DNA from: Sequoia sempervirens
Taxonomy: Eukaryota; Streptophyta; Pinopsida; Cupressales; Cupressaceae
Direction: 5' to 3'
Assembly: GCA_007258455.2 (NCBI GenBank)
Contig: VDFB02358134.1
Location: 209,433,394-209,497,393 of the forward strand
DNA: 64,000 nucleotides
The notes below the pieces were generated by a model. It saw only the letters and a program-made list of their open reading frames with translations. It had not been told where the DNA came from and searched no databases. The translations under genes were made by a program, and so were the position numbers. Positions 1 through 11,076 of this stretch are shown in pieces (the stretch's first letter is position 1; each line of letters starts with the position of its first letter).

Positions 1-990
1 CTGGGTCCCATTGGTTATATTCCTACAATTCTTCCCCTTCACCCAACCCCCATTCTTTGTCATCATTTACATCTAACTCATCCTCTATCTCCTTGTATAC
101 CATATACCTTTTGACCCAACCCTTGGGAAGGTTTGTAGTTAATTTTGCAACTTTGAGGAGGAAGAAAATATTTCTATCCCTTTCTACCCATAGTTTTTCA
201 AAGCCTTCTAGATCAATAGTGTGTATCAGATAGAATTTCATAACCTCACAGCCTCTCATGCATGTCATATAGTAATTATGTGGCATAGGAATTTTCCTTT
301 TTTCATTCACATTGTCCAATGTTGCATCAATTTCACCCAACTAGGCATGCTCAAAACCATTTGGGTAAGTTTTTTTCCCAATGTCTTGGAAACTCCCATG
401 TGTAGGAGGACTGAAAGAAACATTGTCAGTATCTCTATATTGCCTCTCGCTTTGTGATAGGCACTGAGGAATTCTGGACCCAACGACTGCTTAGTTTCCT
501 TTAAGATGAGCAGATGGGAGGATTGTAGTAGACCCTATAGTCGTTTGTTTGAGATTTTCCCTCAAAAAAGGCTGCATTTGCTTATTAGTCTCTAATGCCA
601 ATGGCATCTCCATTGATCTCCTTTCCCACGCCTTCCAAAAGTTTCTATACTATATTCTTAGAAGCAGTTATGAAGGAATATGTTGGGATTTCCTTTGTAA
701 GCCATAGGCTTAACTGCTAATGAAAACTAAAGTACCAATCACTACCTTCATACATGACAAACTACTAGTTTGATTGTGGAGTGTACTCATTCCCAGGAAT
801 GAGCATTAAAGTAGAAACTGACATTCTTGTGGGGGAGTAATTTTTCCTTATTTAATTTTTGATTTATGATTGCAATGACAACCTGTGTCTTATCAAGAAT
901 GATGAAAAAATGTGACCTTTCCTCCCATGGGCTTTTGGGTGTCGCTAATACAAAAACTGATGCCATAAATTTTTGGGAAAGCTTTTCTTA
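1..990. other. 3' flank or 3' UTR of LINE-1, no recognised gene
   Basis: This stretch lies beyond the RNase H end of the minus-strand LINE-1. It holds a 105-residue minus-strand open frame at 23-340 (charged, ending in an acidic tail) that I do not recognise. It could be a downstream remnant of the same LINE or unrelated sequence. I see no convincing poly(A) tail or target-site duplication that would mark the LINE's 3' end. Confidence 0.4.
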
Positions 991-991
991 T

Positions 992-1519
992 CCTTTAATC
1001 CTTTGAAGTCCTTGCTGGTCAATTTTGACGCTGCTTTTGCCAGCTCATCTGCTTTGGTGTTACCCTCCTTGTATATATGACTAACTTTGAAGGCTGCAAA
1101 CCCATCTGACAATTCCTTGACCTTCTATAGTAAATGATTTAATTTCTAGTTAGTTGTATATCCTTTGTGAATTTCATTGATAGTAATTAGTGAATCTCCC
1201 TCCAAGTGGATCTAACTAAATTTCAGCTCCCTACCTAGCTACAAACTAATTGTTGTCGCTCTAAATTCCACCTCATTATTTTTGCACCTACCCAATGGTA
1301 TTGATCTTGTGCTGCTAAAACCTTGCTTTCAGAGTCACATGCAATGCAACCAACCCCACCTAGGCCTGGGTTACCTTGTGCGACACCATCAGAATTTATT
1401 TTTATCCACCCTAGATTAGGGGCTTGCCAACTTGTCTTCTTTCTTAATGCTTTTTTGGATTGAAGGGAGCTATTCCCATTTGGGATGGGTGGCTTAAGAC
1501 TCGAGAAGCATTTGATCAA
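992..1519 (-). pseudogene. LINE-1 RNase H domain
   Basis: The frame opens with WIKINSDGVAQGNPGLGGVG, the first RNase H strand with the catalytic Asp in the 'NxDG' context of the plant RVT_3 type. After frame changes, LEGDSLITI (Asp of the second strand region) and EGNTKADELAKAAS (the C-terminal 'N-x-x-AD-x-LA' motif) can be read down to about 992. The domain removes the RNA strand of the hybrid during LINE replication. It is split across frames and is not functional as it stands. Confidence 0.8.
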
Positions 1520-1642
1520 AGTGTCATCCTAGCTAGTGAAAAATTTGTGCTTATCTTCCTTACACCTAGCAACATCATTGACCAGTTCCACAATTTCTCT
1601 CTCAATTTTATCCCATAGTTTGTCGTTATTTAATTCCTTTCC

Positions 1643-2338
1643 TTAGGAGATTCTCTGGTTCCTTTCCTTCCATAGTTCCCAAATTATTATGGATGGGGAG
1701 ATTTTCCAAATGCTGCTAAACACTACTTTGCTACTTTTTTGAGGCCACATTTTTAACCAAGTTGCAAGATCATTAGGCATCAAACATTGAAGATTAAGAT
1801 TGTTTCTCATTGGATTCCAACATTCCAATGCATAAGGACATGACAACAATAAGTGATTTACCGTTTCCATGTGAGCTTTACAAAGACAACACCTTCCCAG
1901 GCCTTGTATTATGAATTTGGCCAATCTATCCTCTATGAGGATTATTTTTTGGATTTCCAACCATGCAAAATCTCCTTCCTTTGGTAGGAATTTGTTTCCC
2001 TAGAATAGTTTGCTTGGAAAAACCTGACAAGATAATACTATTTCCTTAGCCCTATATCCTAGCTTCACCTTATAGGACCTTGTAGAAGACCCACACCACC
2101 TCATTTGATCCTTACCATTAGATGGGACAAAGAATCTTTCCTTGATAATTTTGGATAGATCTTCCTTTTGGGACTGTGGTGCGTTGAGGGGTTGTAAGTC
2201 ATTCCAAACCCAACAAGTACTTCCTTGATTTAGGATCTTCATACCATAATTGACCACTTTGTTGCCCCAAAGTCTAGTGGTTTCCTCTTTTATCTCCTCC
2301 AAGCCTTGAATTTCACCAATTGTTGCTTTCCCACCCAA
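1643..2338 (-). pseudogene. LINE-1 connection region and zf-RVT domain
   Basis: Two minus-strand open segments (2000-2338 and 1643-1960) cover the region after RT. The first carries DQMRWCGSSTRSYKVKLGYR, matching the 'W-x-G-x-[FY]-[ST]-VK' stretch before zf-RVT. The second carries CCLCKAHMETVNHLLLSCPYA, trimmed here to its pattern: CxLC, then VNHLLLSCPYA, the zinc-binding signature of the zf-RVT family. A Trp-rich tail (WPQKSS...IIIWELWKERNQRI) follows, typical of plant LINE ORF2. A frameshift separates the two pieces. Confidence 0.8.
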
Positions 2339-2428
2339 TGAGTCATGCCAAAATGATGCACTATTTCCATCTCAAACTTCCCATGTGACATGATCTGATA
2401 TGATGTCTCTACACTCTTGCAGGAAGTT

Positions 2429-3420
2429 CTAGACTGCAGAACCTCTCGGGGGATCTAGTACTATGAGGATCCTTATTAGATCATTTGAGTCAAGATACTT
2501 TTGTTTCAATATTCTAACCCATCTTTGATTTCCTTTAGTATGGATATCCCAAACTAATTTGGCTCCCATGGCCTGATTCATAAGGGGAAGTTGACGCAAC
2601 CCTACACCTCCAACTTTCTTGGGAAAGAAAATCTTGTCCCATGCCAAAAGAGGAAATTTGTTTTGCTCCCCCATACCACTCCAAAAGAACCTTCTGAATA
2701 TTTGAGTGAGAGTATCTTCAGTAGCTTTGGGAAGCTTGAAACAAGACATTGAGTATACTAGAATTGCAGATAATACAAATTTAACCATCAAGAGTCTACC
2801 AGCTAATAACAGCCATTTACCTTTCCAAGTGCTCAACTTGTTCTTGTAGCTATTGATTAAATTCTCCTAGTAACATTTTTGTTAATTCCTACAAACAATG
2901 GGATTCCCAGATAGCGACTTGGCAGAGAGGCAACTTTCATGTTTAAGATCCTTGTAATATCTCTTTGTAAGCTTGGCTGTGTATTTAAGAAGAAGATCTC
3001 CAATTTTCCCCAATTGATGTTTTGAACTGATCCTTTGCAGTAGGTATCTAGGAAGCTTTTAATCATTCTTGCTTCCCTTTGACTTGCTTCACCCATTAGT
3101 ATTGTGTCATCAAAAAATTCTAAGTGGGTTGAAGGGCCCATACCATTTGCAACATGAATTCCTTTCCATTTACCTTCCTCTTTGAGCCTTTTGATCCCCC
3201 TCCCTAGTACTTCTGCCATAATTATGAACAAGAATGGGGACAATGGATCTCCCTACCTTAGCCCCCTGGAGGATGATAAGAATCCATTTGTTGTGCCATC
3301 TACAAGGACTGAGAATTTTGGAGTTGAGATGCAGTTGCTGACCCAATTAATCTAGTTTGTGCCAAAACCAAATTTTCCTAATACTTCCAAAAGGAAGCCC
3401 CTATCTCACATATTATTGTG
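2429..3420 (-). pseudogene. LINE-1 reverse transcriptase, C-terminal half
   Basis: The frame starts inside RT and shows GLR*GDPLSPFLF, the conserved GLRQGDPLSP block with Gln CAG changed to TAG. It continues as MAEVLGRGIKRL and then the catalytic box as FFDDTILMG. The family norm is FADD, so the Asp pair is kept. Further on come LPSRYLGIPL (the YLG[IV]PL block) and the thumb-side segment FPLLAWDKIFFPKKVGGVGL. The reading frame breaks at about 2850, between two open segments (2857-3243 and 2429-2836). RT would copy LINE RNA at the nicked target; this copy cannot make a full enzyme. Confidence 0.85.
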
Positions 3421-4357
3421 ATATATTGAGGACTCACTAGAAATCCTTATTTAATCCTAGTTTAAGACCAATTGAAAATACTTTATTGCAGTGTATCAAA
3501 TTTAAATAATCCTTAGAAGTTACTCACATTGTATCATACTTGGTTGTGATGATAATAGGCAATAATTAGGCATTCAATAAATCCTCCCATTAGCTAGGTT
3601 ACAAGTGAGTCCTTTTTCCTTAAAGCTTGAGGTCTTCAATAGGGGCCAAGGATACCCATTCCTCAAAGGTGGTGTATCTATGGACCTACAAGGAATGATA
3701 CATACACATAAATAATCATATTATTTATTATTCTTATGTTTTCTTAATTTTTGAGATCCTTAATATCTAAAATTATTTTTAGTTCCTTTGAATGCTTGTT
3801 GAGTTGACTGTTTAAAATATTTCCAAAATTCAAGCTTCCCAATCCAATTCAAATTTCCTAATCAAACTTATCCTTAATCTTCCAATCCAAATCATCAAAA
3901 TCAATTAAAGGTCTTCTACCACATCTATCTAATCATTAATCTAATTCATTTTAACCATCTTTCTTATAATCTCCTAACTCTAATTATAGAGCTTTCTAAA
4001 AACCTCAACCCATCCAAATCATGAAATTTAATCCTTCTAATATAAATCTTATATTACCCAAATATCTCTTCAAATCACAATCTCATCCCCCATATAATTT
4101 GTAGTGTAATAAAATGCATACCATTGCATTTTCACACTTGTTTGGGCCCACCTTGCTTTGTTTATCCCTATATTTGTCTTAATTGATGCTATTTTTCATC
4201 CACAAGCCTAATAAACTATATCTTTCTATGGCTAATCTCAACAAAAATCAAAGGGGAAATGATAATTTAATGATTCTGGATGTGTGTCCCTAATTTTTGG
4301 GTTGGGACTAAGACACCACATAGGGCTTCTTTTTCCCCCAAAGGTCTATTAAACAGG
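3421..4357. other. AT-rich spacer, no gene seen
   Basis: No open frame of note is present. The strand is pyrimidine-rich with many CCAATC/CAAATC-like words, a texture shared with 26.2-26.9 kb. A short stretch near 4300-4340 (GGGACTAAGACA followed by a T/C-rich run) resembles 25655-25695. Both may be remnants of one old LTR family, but I cannot define ends. Confidence 0.4.
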
Positions 4358-4516
4358 TGCAAGAAATTGAGAGGGGGGGTGAATCAATTGTCACACAAAT
4401 TCAATCTTAAAACTTTATCACTTATCAAATCTTCAACCAAACTATTATGTTATTAAATATAAGCATGAAACATGAATAATAGAAAATAAATCAACAAAAT
4501 GAACACCAAATTTTTA

Positions 4517-4545
4517 TGTGGAAAACCCAATAAGGGAAAAACCAC
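4517..4545 (-). promoter_or_regulatory. GTTTTTCCC...GGGTTTTC motif in COP-1 LTR
   Basis: On the minus (sense) strand this reads GTGGTTTTTCCC, a 5-base gap, then GGGTTTTCCAC. The same bipartite motif lies in the LTR or 3' end of the other copia elements here, always in sense orientation (see the finding). Its role is unknown to me; a place near the RNA 3' end or R region is plausible. Confidence 0.5.
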
Positions 4546-4588
4546 GGTGAGGGTTAACTCACAATATAAAGATTATAAATTGAATATA

Positions 4589-4690
4589 GAGGCTCACTAC
4601 CCAAAAGCGGACTCACTATCAAAACACAAAGGCTCATTGCCTACAAAAAGGACTCACTATCCAATAGAGAGGCTCACTGCCTATAGGTAC
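4589..4690. repeat. Short irregular tandem repeat (GGCTCACTGCC-like)
   Basis: Alternating words GGCTCACT[AG]CC and GGACTCACTATC recur about every 20-30 bases, separated by A-rich spacers. It lies inside the COP-1 LTR and inflates a spurious plus-strand open frame. It looks like slippage-derived low-complexity DNA. Confidence 0.65.
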
Positions 4691-5148
4691 AAAAGAGAAC
4701 AAAAGGTCCATCACTACAATTAAAGCACAACTGCTTGATTATATAAACCTTCAGTTCACTGCCTTCAACAAACTAAAAAATTGCTATCACAACTCACTCA
4801 CTCACACTTTTTCTCTTATGATTTGTGGCACACTTTCTTCACTTTTCATCACACTATCATACATCTCTTCACAACTTGACTCGCTTTTATACTATTCTCG
4901 ACCTTAGAAAATTTCACCCAGGTCGGCCACAATACATAATTTCATAAATTCAAACTAGGTTGGCAACTCTAAATTCTCATGGTGGAAAGGAATAAGAGTG
5001 CACCAATAAAACATATAACCAAGACCACAAATAATATTCTTGAATATTCTACATGCTTAATTAAATTTTATTCTTTGAATGAAGTGTAAACACTAGGTCG
5101 ACCAAACCTAATGAAAACACAAATAAGCAAGCATACGGAGAATTCATC

Positions 5149-6660
5149 ACCAACAATTCACTGATGGAAAATTCACCACCAACGATTCACTGTGGGAAAT
5201 TTTTCCGCCATGAAAAATTCATCATGGGTAAATTCACTACTATGACAAATTCACAGCTAGCAATTCACTGAAATGGAAAATTAACTACATTAATGTTTTT
5301 TAATATATATTTTGAAAACTTTGAATTTATTTTTTTAAAATAATTTTCACATACATTATTTTTGTGTTAGATTTGGTTAATAGTAATTTTTATTTTCATT
5401 TCAATTATTTTAAGTAGAATTAATGTTTTTTAATATATATTTTGTGAACTTTGAATTTTTTTTTTAATAATTTTCACCTACATTATTTTTGTGTTAGATT
5501 TGGGTATGTGCAGGATCATGATAGGCCAAAAAGTGGCAATATGATGGGTATGTGGCTGTCAACTATTTTTTTACCCAAAATTAATGAAATGAAAAGGGTT
5601 TTTAAAGGAGAATTATAGCTTTCCATTGATATAAATTACGCTTCACTTTGAATTTAATAAGTAATTATTATTCATTTTCTATTCAAATTATGACTAAAGT
5701 CCTAATTGATAGGCTGATTGAAAAAAATCTATAGCTTTCAGATAGTATCGCATTTTTTGAATCCAAAGCATGCACCACATTCTATGATTTGCATACTATA
5801 GGATTAAAATTAGGAAAAATTGAATTTCATGAAGTTTTGACCAAGTTAAGGTGGTCAGACATAATAATTTTTTATATTTTTTAAAAAGTTTTAATAAAAA
5901 AATTATAATTAATTATTTATTTAGAAAAATATTACAAAAAAAAATGCATCACATCAGGGTATGAGTCCTCTACTTATATCTAAATTCTTATAAAAAAATA
6001 TTATCATTTTATTGTGGTTAGAGTGGTGATTACACCTACCTCTTATTTTTTTCCCTAAAATTTAAGTACCACTACATTGAAATTTCAAATTTTCACCAAA
6101 TAGATTTAAAAAACCTAGTAGCTTAGAAACTACATTCAATATTCTATAGATTCTATTCTTACATATTTTTGAAATAATATAGATAACTTATTCAAATTTT
6201 TACATCAAGTTTCCTATCTCTTATTTTTCTGATTTTTTTGCCACTTAAGGGCCTGTTTTTTCCATGATGATCTTGCACATACCCATTTGGTTCATAGTAA
6301 CTTTTATTTTCATTTGCATTATTGAAAAATATTTTTATTTTTATTATCATTAATCAAATTCTCTAAATTTAATGCGATTATTTTTTTATTATCATAAATT
6401 AAATTATTCTTTTGCAAAAAAAATGAAAGTTTTTGAAATATATATTAAAAAACATTAATGGCAGTTAATTTTCTACCTCAGTGAATTGTTGGCGGTGAAT
6501 TTAACTTGGTGGTGAATTTTTTTATGACAGTAAATTTTCCCATGAAAATGTTTTCATGGTGGTGAATTTTCCCATGGTGAATTGTTGGCAATGAATTTTC
6601 CATTGGTGAATTGTTGGCGATGAATTTTCCATCGGTGAATTGTTGGCGATGAATTTTCCT
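5149..6660. repeat. Foldback (long inverted-repeat) element in COP-1 LTR
   Basis: The left arm (about 5149-5340) and right arm (about 6430-6660) are inverted copies. Both begin, read inward, AATTCATC[AG]CCAACAATTCAC and run through several such units to ATTAATGTTTTTTAATATAT. The arms are built of degenerate units of about 29 bases. The AT-rich middle holds an internal direct duplication of about 125 bases (5290-5413 against 5414-5501 plus 6285-6330) and the 783-bp transposon M1. No clear target-site duplication or transposase is visible. It may be a MITE-like foldback element or an LTR-internal inversion. Confidence 0.7.
5502..6284 (+). mobile_element. M1: non-autonomous TIR element, copy 1
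   Basis: The 783-bp unit starts GGGTATGTGCAGGATCATG and ends CATGATGATCTTGCACATACCC, giving imperfect terminal inverted repeats of about 18-20 bases. It is flanked on both sides by ATTT. A neighbouring duplicate of the same host sequence at about 5366-5395 reads GTGTTAGATTTGGTTAATAG without the insert. That gives the empty site directly and supports a 4-bp target-site duplication. It is AT-rich with no coding capacity. A second copy (M2, 28674-29462) lies in reverse orientation with matching sequence along its whole length. Confidence 0.85.
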
Positions 6661-6662
6661 AG
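6576..6662 (+). repeat. 29-bp tandem repeat, three units
   Basis: Three direct copies start at 6576, 6605 and 6634, each GGTGAATTGTTGGC[AG]ATGAATTTTCC plus a 2-3 base link. They form the outer part of the right foldback arm. The units follow each other without distinct spacers and no cas gene is present, so this is a minisatellite-like repeat and not a CRISPR array. Confidence 0.8.
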
Positions 6663-7394
6663 AGCCAGATAAGCATTGATGTACATGCTTCCCAACAAGA
6701 AGATGAAAAAAAACACCACAACACGCTTCATTATGCATGAGAATACATCTCAGAACCTTCCAGATACATCCACAACAAGAACAATAGACTTTGATCACTG
6801 AATTCCTTTCACTAGATAATTCAGACAATTCAAACTCACACAAAAATACTAGAACATGATTTCTGGATCACCAAACTCCAAAAATATTTTCTAGAGCATA
6901 GGAAAGACCTTCAAAAGAAATATCCTATATCTGCAAGATATAAAACAAAACAAAGGAGAACTGGGGAGCAAACATATTTCTCCTCATCCATAGAACATTA
7001 ACTTTGCTGGTAGAACACACATACCAACGAACACAACTTTTACATAACAATTCACTAGAAGCTAAAACTAAGAATATGTCACCATCAAAGTACCAACAAT
7101 ACGCCTTCAGATCTACACAAGCATAGGATCAACATAGGAGAAATGTGGAGCACATACCAGAGCACATTTTGAACACATTCATCCCTCTAACTTCTCTTCT
7201 TTATTAATTTTATCAAAAGCACTTGGAAACTCATCAAACCAACACATCTACAACACCATAAAGACAGATCCATGTACTCATAACATCTCACTAGTATCTC
7301 AACCATACATGTACAATATGCAACATACATAATTGTGTTGACATCAATGACAACATCAATGACAACACCACCAAACTAGCTCATACTTGCAACA

Positions 7395-7409
7395 ATCTCC
7401 CCCTTTTTC
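7395..7409 (-). promoter_or_regulatory. COP-1 polypurine tract
   Basis: The minus strand reads GAAAAAGGGGGAGAT and abuts the LTR start TGTTGCAAG. This is the primer site for plus-strand DNA synthesis in LTR retrotransposons and fixes the internal/LTR boundary of COP-1. Confidence 0.85.
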
Positions 7410-7589
7410 ATTGATGGAAACATATAACCTTTTCTACCCCTTTGAAATCAATGGAAAAGAACAATTCTGATTACTCCCCCTTTAGAGTACACTCATCCTA
7501 AAATAATGAAAACCTTTTCTACTCCCCCTATGCAATAGACCCATCTATCAGTCGAGATAAATGAAGAATTTGTGAATTCACGAGACTAA

Positions 7590-8118
7590 TGCACCTTCAT
7601 GTGCACCTAGTTAGGAGGGTCAATGACCCCCAACCTCTCCCTAAGATGCTCAAAAGTATTCTTTGGAAAATCCTTAGTAAATATTTCTACAATTTGTTAC
7701 TTTGTTGTCACATACTCCAATCTGACCTCATTCTCCAACACTTTCTCTCTCAGAAAATGATACTTGATAGATATGTGCTTCGTTCTTGAATGCATAACAA
7801 AATTCTTCAAAATGTTTATTAGACTTGTATTATCACAGAAAATAGAAATAGGCTCATCACATACAACACCAACGTCTTTCAAATTTTGCTTCATCCACAA
7901 AACTTGTGTTCAGTAGGATGTTGTAGCAATATATTCTACCTCTGCAGTGGATAAAGAAACTGAGTCTTTCTTTTTACTCAACCATGAAACTAATCTTCTT
8001 CCAAGAAAGAAAGCACCACCACTGGTACTCTTCTGGTCATCTACACATCTAGCCCAATCAACATCTATATAGGCACTCAAAGTGAAATCATTACTCTTAG
8101 GGTACCATAGTCCATAAT
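7590..8118 (-). pseudogene. COP-1 RNase H
   Basis: The minus strand carries STSGGAFFLGRRLVSWLSKK followed by SVSLSTAEVEYIATT, the standard Ty1/copia RNase H signature (STSG, then SLSTAE-x-EY). After a stop it continues with FCDNTSLINILKNFVMHSRT and KHISIKYHFLRE. The catalytic Asp and Glu contexts are still visible. The wording (SKK, HSRTKHI) resembles the SIRE/Tork side of plant copia; this lineage call is from memory. At least one stop interrupts it at about 7900. Confidence 0.85.
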
Positions 8119-9030
8119 CTAGTTTTCCTTTAAGATATCTAATATCCTGTTTATAACTATAAGATGCACTTCTCTACGATCTTCTTGAAATCTAGCAACT
8201 AAACACACAACATGCATAATATCTAGTTTGGTAGCAATAAGATACAACAATCTGCCAATCATCGATCTGTATTTGCTCTTATTAGTCTTAGCAGATTCAT
8301 CATCCTTGCTTAGCTTACATCCAGTTACCATAAGAGTACAAACTAGTTTAGAATCCTCCATCCCAAACTTCTTCAACAACTCTTTTATATACTTAGATTG
8401 TGAAATGAATATCCCTTTATTATTTTGATTGACTTGTGGACCAAGGAAGAAATTTAATTCACCAATCATAAACATCTCAAATTCTTTCTACATTTCTTCA
8501 GCAAACCTTTTACACATTCCTTCATTTCCACCAAAGATGATATCATCCAAATAGACAACTACAATCAAAATCTTATTACCTTGCACTTTGAAGTAGAGTT
8601 TGATGTCCGTAGAACCTTTGTTGAATCCTTTCTTTGTCATATATATGTCCAGTCTTGTATACCAAGCTTTGGGAGCTTGCTTGAATCCATACAATTCTTT
8701 CTTAAATTTACAAACCATGTCTAGCTTGTCAAATAGCTGAAACCCTTCAGGTTTCTCCATGTACACTTCTTCCTCCAACTCACCATTCAAAAAGGCTTAC
8801 TTAACATCCATTTGATATACCTTGAAGTCCTTGTGTGCAGAGAATGCCAAAAACATTCGTATAGCTTCCATTCTGGCTATAGGGGAAAATGTTTCTTCAA
8901 AATCTATACCTTCAATTTATGAATATCCTTTGCATACTACTATTTCCTTATTCCTTACTACTTCTCCACTTTCATTTAGTTTGTTCTAGAACACCTATTT
9001 TGAGCCAATCACATTTTTGTCCATAGGTTT
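8119..9030 (-). pseudogene. COP-1 copia reverse transcriptase
   Basis: The N-terminal part (about 9030-8790) reads [19 protein letters not shown] and then YQMDVK*AFLNGELEEEVYM, with stops replacing sense codons. The next open segment (8790-8488) carries KELYGFKQAPKAWY and the catalytic YLDDIIFGG (YVDD in most copia RTs; both Asp kept). A final segment (8475-8119) holds LNFFLGPQVNQ and the YRSMIGRLLYL stretch. RVT_2-type RT copies the element RNA in the virus-like particle. Multiple stops make this copy inactive. Confidence 0.9.
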
Positions 9031-9236
9031 AGGAACTATTTCCAATGTTTGATTCTTTTCTATCTGCTACAGTTCCTCTTTCATAACTCTCATCCAACTT
9101 TCATCTTCACATTCTTCTTTTACATATTTAGGTTCTATTTTAGAGATTAACACAAATTTACCTCAACTACAACTCTACTTCTTGTCTTCACACCTTCACT
9201 CTTGTCTCATATTATCTAATCTTTTGAATGATTCTT

Positions 9237-10120
9237 CTATACATATTTAGGAGTCCTAGCAATAGGTTTTGATTCACTATCTTCTTCTTCTTTCTCTTCT
9301 TCTTCTTCCTTCTTATTTTCTTCAAGTATATGTCTATAGATAGGATCCTCAAGTTCAACTTCACTTATCTCAATGGGTCTATGTGTGTCTTCATCAACTT
9401 TCACATTAGCACTCTCAATGATCTTTCTCAATCTTTTGTTAAAGCATTTGCATGCCTTGATCCAATAAATATTCCTTCATCACATTTAGAATAAAAATTT
9501 CCAATATTTTCATCATCTCTTTTAATGTAGCATCTGCTTCCAAATACCTTAAAATATTTCATAGTAGGAGTCTTACCAGTCCATAACTCAAGAGGTGTCT
9601 TTGTCATGGTGTGCCTGATCTAAACTCTATTAAGAACATAAACAATAGTATGTATCACTTCTCTCCAATATACATCCACTAAATTAGACTCTTTCATCAT
9701 AGTTCTAGTAGCTTCTTGAACTATCCTATTTTTCCTTTCAACTAATCCATTATGTTGAGGGGTTCTTGGAGAAAAAAACTGTCCTTTTATGTTGTGCTCC
9801 TCACAAAATGCATTAAATTCACCAGAAGTAAATTCACCACCTTTATCAGATCTTAAAGACTTGATTTTCATATTTACCTCATTTTCCACTCTTGGTTTGA
9901 ATACTTTAAACCTATCCAAGGCCTAATTATTTTCTCTAAGAAAATCAACCCATTTCATTTGAGTGTAATCATTAATAAGCAACATGAAATATATGTCACC
10001 ATTCCAGCTTCCAATCTTAGTCAGACCACAAAGATCAATACATACTAATTCCAACATTTTGGTAGTAGAATGTTCCTTTCCTTTAAAGCTACATCTTGTT
10101 TTCTTCCCCAATTGATAACT
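9237..10120 (-). pseudogene. COP-1 integrase core and C-terminal region
   Basis: The catalytic triad contexts are all readable: VCIDLCGLTKIGSWNG (first Asp), SLRSDKGGEFTSGEFN (second Asp; family norm SD[NR]GGEF) and NGLVERKNRIVQEAT (Glu). Stops fall between the segments at about 9922 and 9619. The region down to 9237 is the integrase C-terminal tail with an acidic, Glu-rich linker (CTT-rich DNA on the plus strand) before RT. The upstream zinc motif keeps HQRMGH, but its two Cys positions read Tyr and Ser. Integrase would join element cDNA to host DNA; this one is dead. Confidence 0.88.
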
Positions 10121-11047
10121 TCTATAGATGGCATTAGTAGGTCTTGTGATTCTAGGTAGTCCTCAAACAATCTCCTTTGCACTAATCTTGACTAGGTTAT
10201 CAAAGTTCACATGTCCCATTCTCTGGTGCCATAACCAACTTTCATTGATCTAAGATACAAGAAAATGAACATCGACTCACTTCAGGTGATAGATGTTTCG
10301 ATGAGTTCTTCCAAGAAAAATCATATCTCCTTTTCTAAATCCTTTTTTGATTTCATAGGTATTGTTCTAAAACACAAGTTTAAAGCCATTTTTGCACATC
10401 TAACCAACACTTGGAAGGTTATTCCTCAAACCCTTCACATAATACAAATCATCAGTACTATGCACTATGTAAAAACTAATTGAACCTTTACCATAGATCT
10501 TAGCTCCTAAATCATCACCAAACATAACTAAACCATTGTCACACCTGTCAAGTTTAGTGAGCTTACTCTTATCTCTGGTCATGTGATTTGAACATTCACT
10601 ATCAATTACCCAATAGTCTTTGTCCTGTCTTGCATGAAAAGTGGCAACCAAAGTACCTTCCATCCTATTCTTCTTAACCTTCGAAACCTTCTTACTTACA
10701 CATTTTCTAGGGTTAGTGGATATAGATTTAGTTTCCAAAGCTAAGAATAAGTGTTCACTATGATCAACTTCATTGTTAGATTCATTAGTAGAAATACCTG
10801 CCTCTTCCTTAACATAGTACAAATTCTTATACTTCTTAGCCTTTCTATCCTTATCTTTATAATCCTTGTTCTTCTTATGTGTAGCCCTATTCAGACATCT
10901 TGAAACATAATGACCAATATTACCACAACTAAAGCTTTTAAAAGGTAACATACCTTTATACTTTTTGGTACCTTTCTTCAACTTCCTAGTGAAGTTAGCT
11001 TCCAACTCATCAACACCATCACTATTTGGTTCCTTGTCAATATTCAT
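10121..11047 (-). pseudogene. COP-1 gag C-terminus, protease and pre-integrase
   Basis: The open segment 11047-10400 holds a zinc-knuckle remnant, SFSCGNIGHYVSRC, in which the first Cys of CX2CX4HX4C is Ser. A Lys-rich stretch follows, then the protease site DYWVIDSECSNHMT, where the usual D-S-G is D-S-E. Its last part, YYVKGLRNNLPSVG, is the block before the pre-integrase domain; WLWHQRMGHVNF follows at about 10210. Gag N-terminus, PBS and 5' LTR are missing, so the element is truncated at about 11050. Confidence 0.85.
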
Positions 11048-11076
11048 TGCTTAAAATTTCATTTCTATCTTTTCTT

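Larger units (their letters stand above)
991..3420 (-). mobile_element. LINE-1: 5'-truncated L1-type plant LINE (RT to RNase H)
   Basis: Reading the minus strand from 3420 down gives, in order, the second half of a non-LTR reverse transcriptase, the connection region, a zf-RVT zinc-binding segment and an RNase H domain. This is the 3' half of ORF2 of a plant L1-type LINE. ORF1, the endonuclease and the RT fingers are absent, as expected from 5' truncation during target-primed reverse transcription. Several frameshifts and stops break the frame, so it is a dead copy. Both ends are approximate. It has the same domain order as LINE-2 at 36950-43207 but is clearly diverged from it. Confidence 0.85.
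4358..7394 (-). mobile_element. COP-1 3' LTR (expanded by nested repeats)
   Basis: The right end reads CTTGCAACA and abuts a polypurine tract (7395-7409 on the minus strand), so the LTR starts TGTTGCAAG on the minus strand. The left end is taken at TGCAAGAAATTGAGAGGGGG (LTR end TTTCTTGCA on the minus strand), a G-run context often seen at the PBS side of plant copia LTRs. The span is 3.04 kb, but about 1.5 kb is a foldback repeat (5149-6660) that contains small transposon M1. The original LTR was therefore nearer 1.5 kb. No second copy lies in the window, so the ends are inferred from motifs only. Confidence 0.65.

Noticed and set aside
3421..4340. Shared LTR with 25,600-26,900
   Set aside because: Only short words and composition agree (GGGACTAAGACA and CCAATC-rich texture). 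Without an alignment I do not call it.
6576..6662. Possible CRISPR-like array
   Set aside because: Three directly adjoining 29-bp units without spacers, in a plant-type genome and with no cas genes.
6478..6843. Minus-strand ORF with repeated peptide (NNSPMENS-like)
   Set aside because: It simply translates the 29-bp repeat of the foldback arm; frame openness follows from the repeat.
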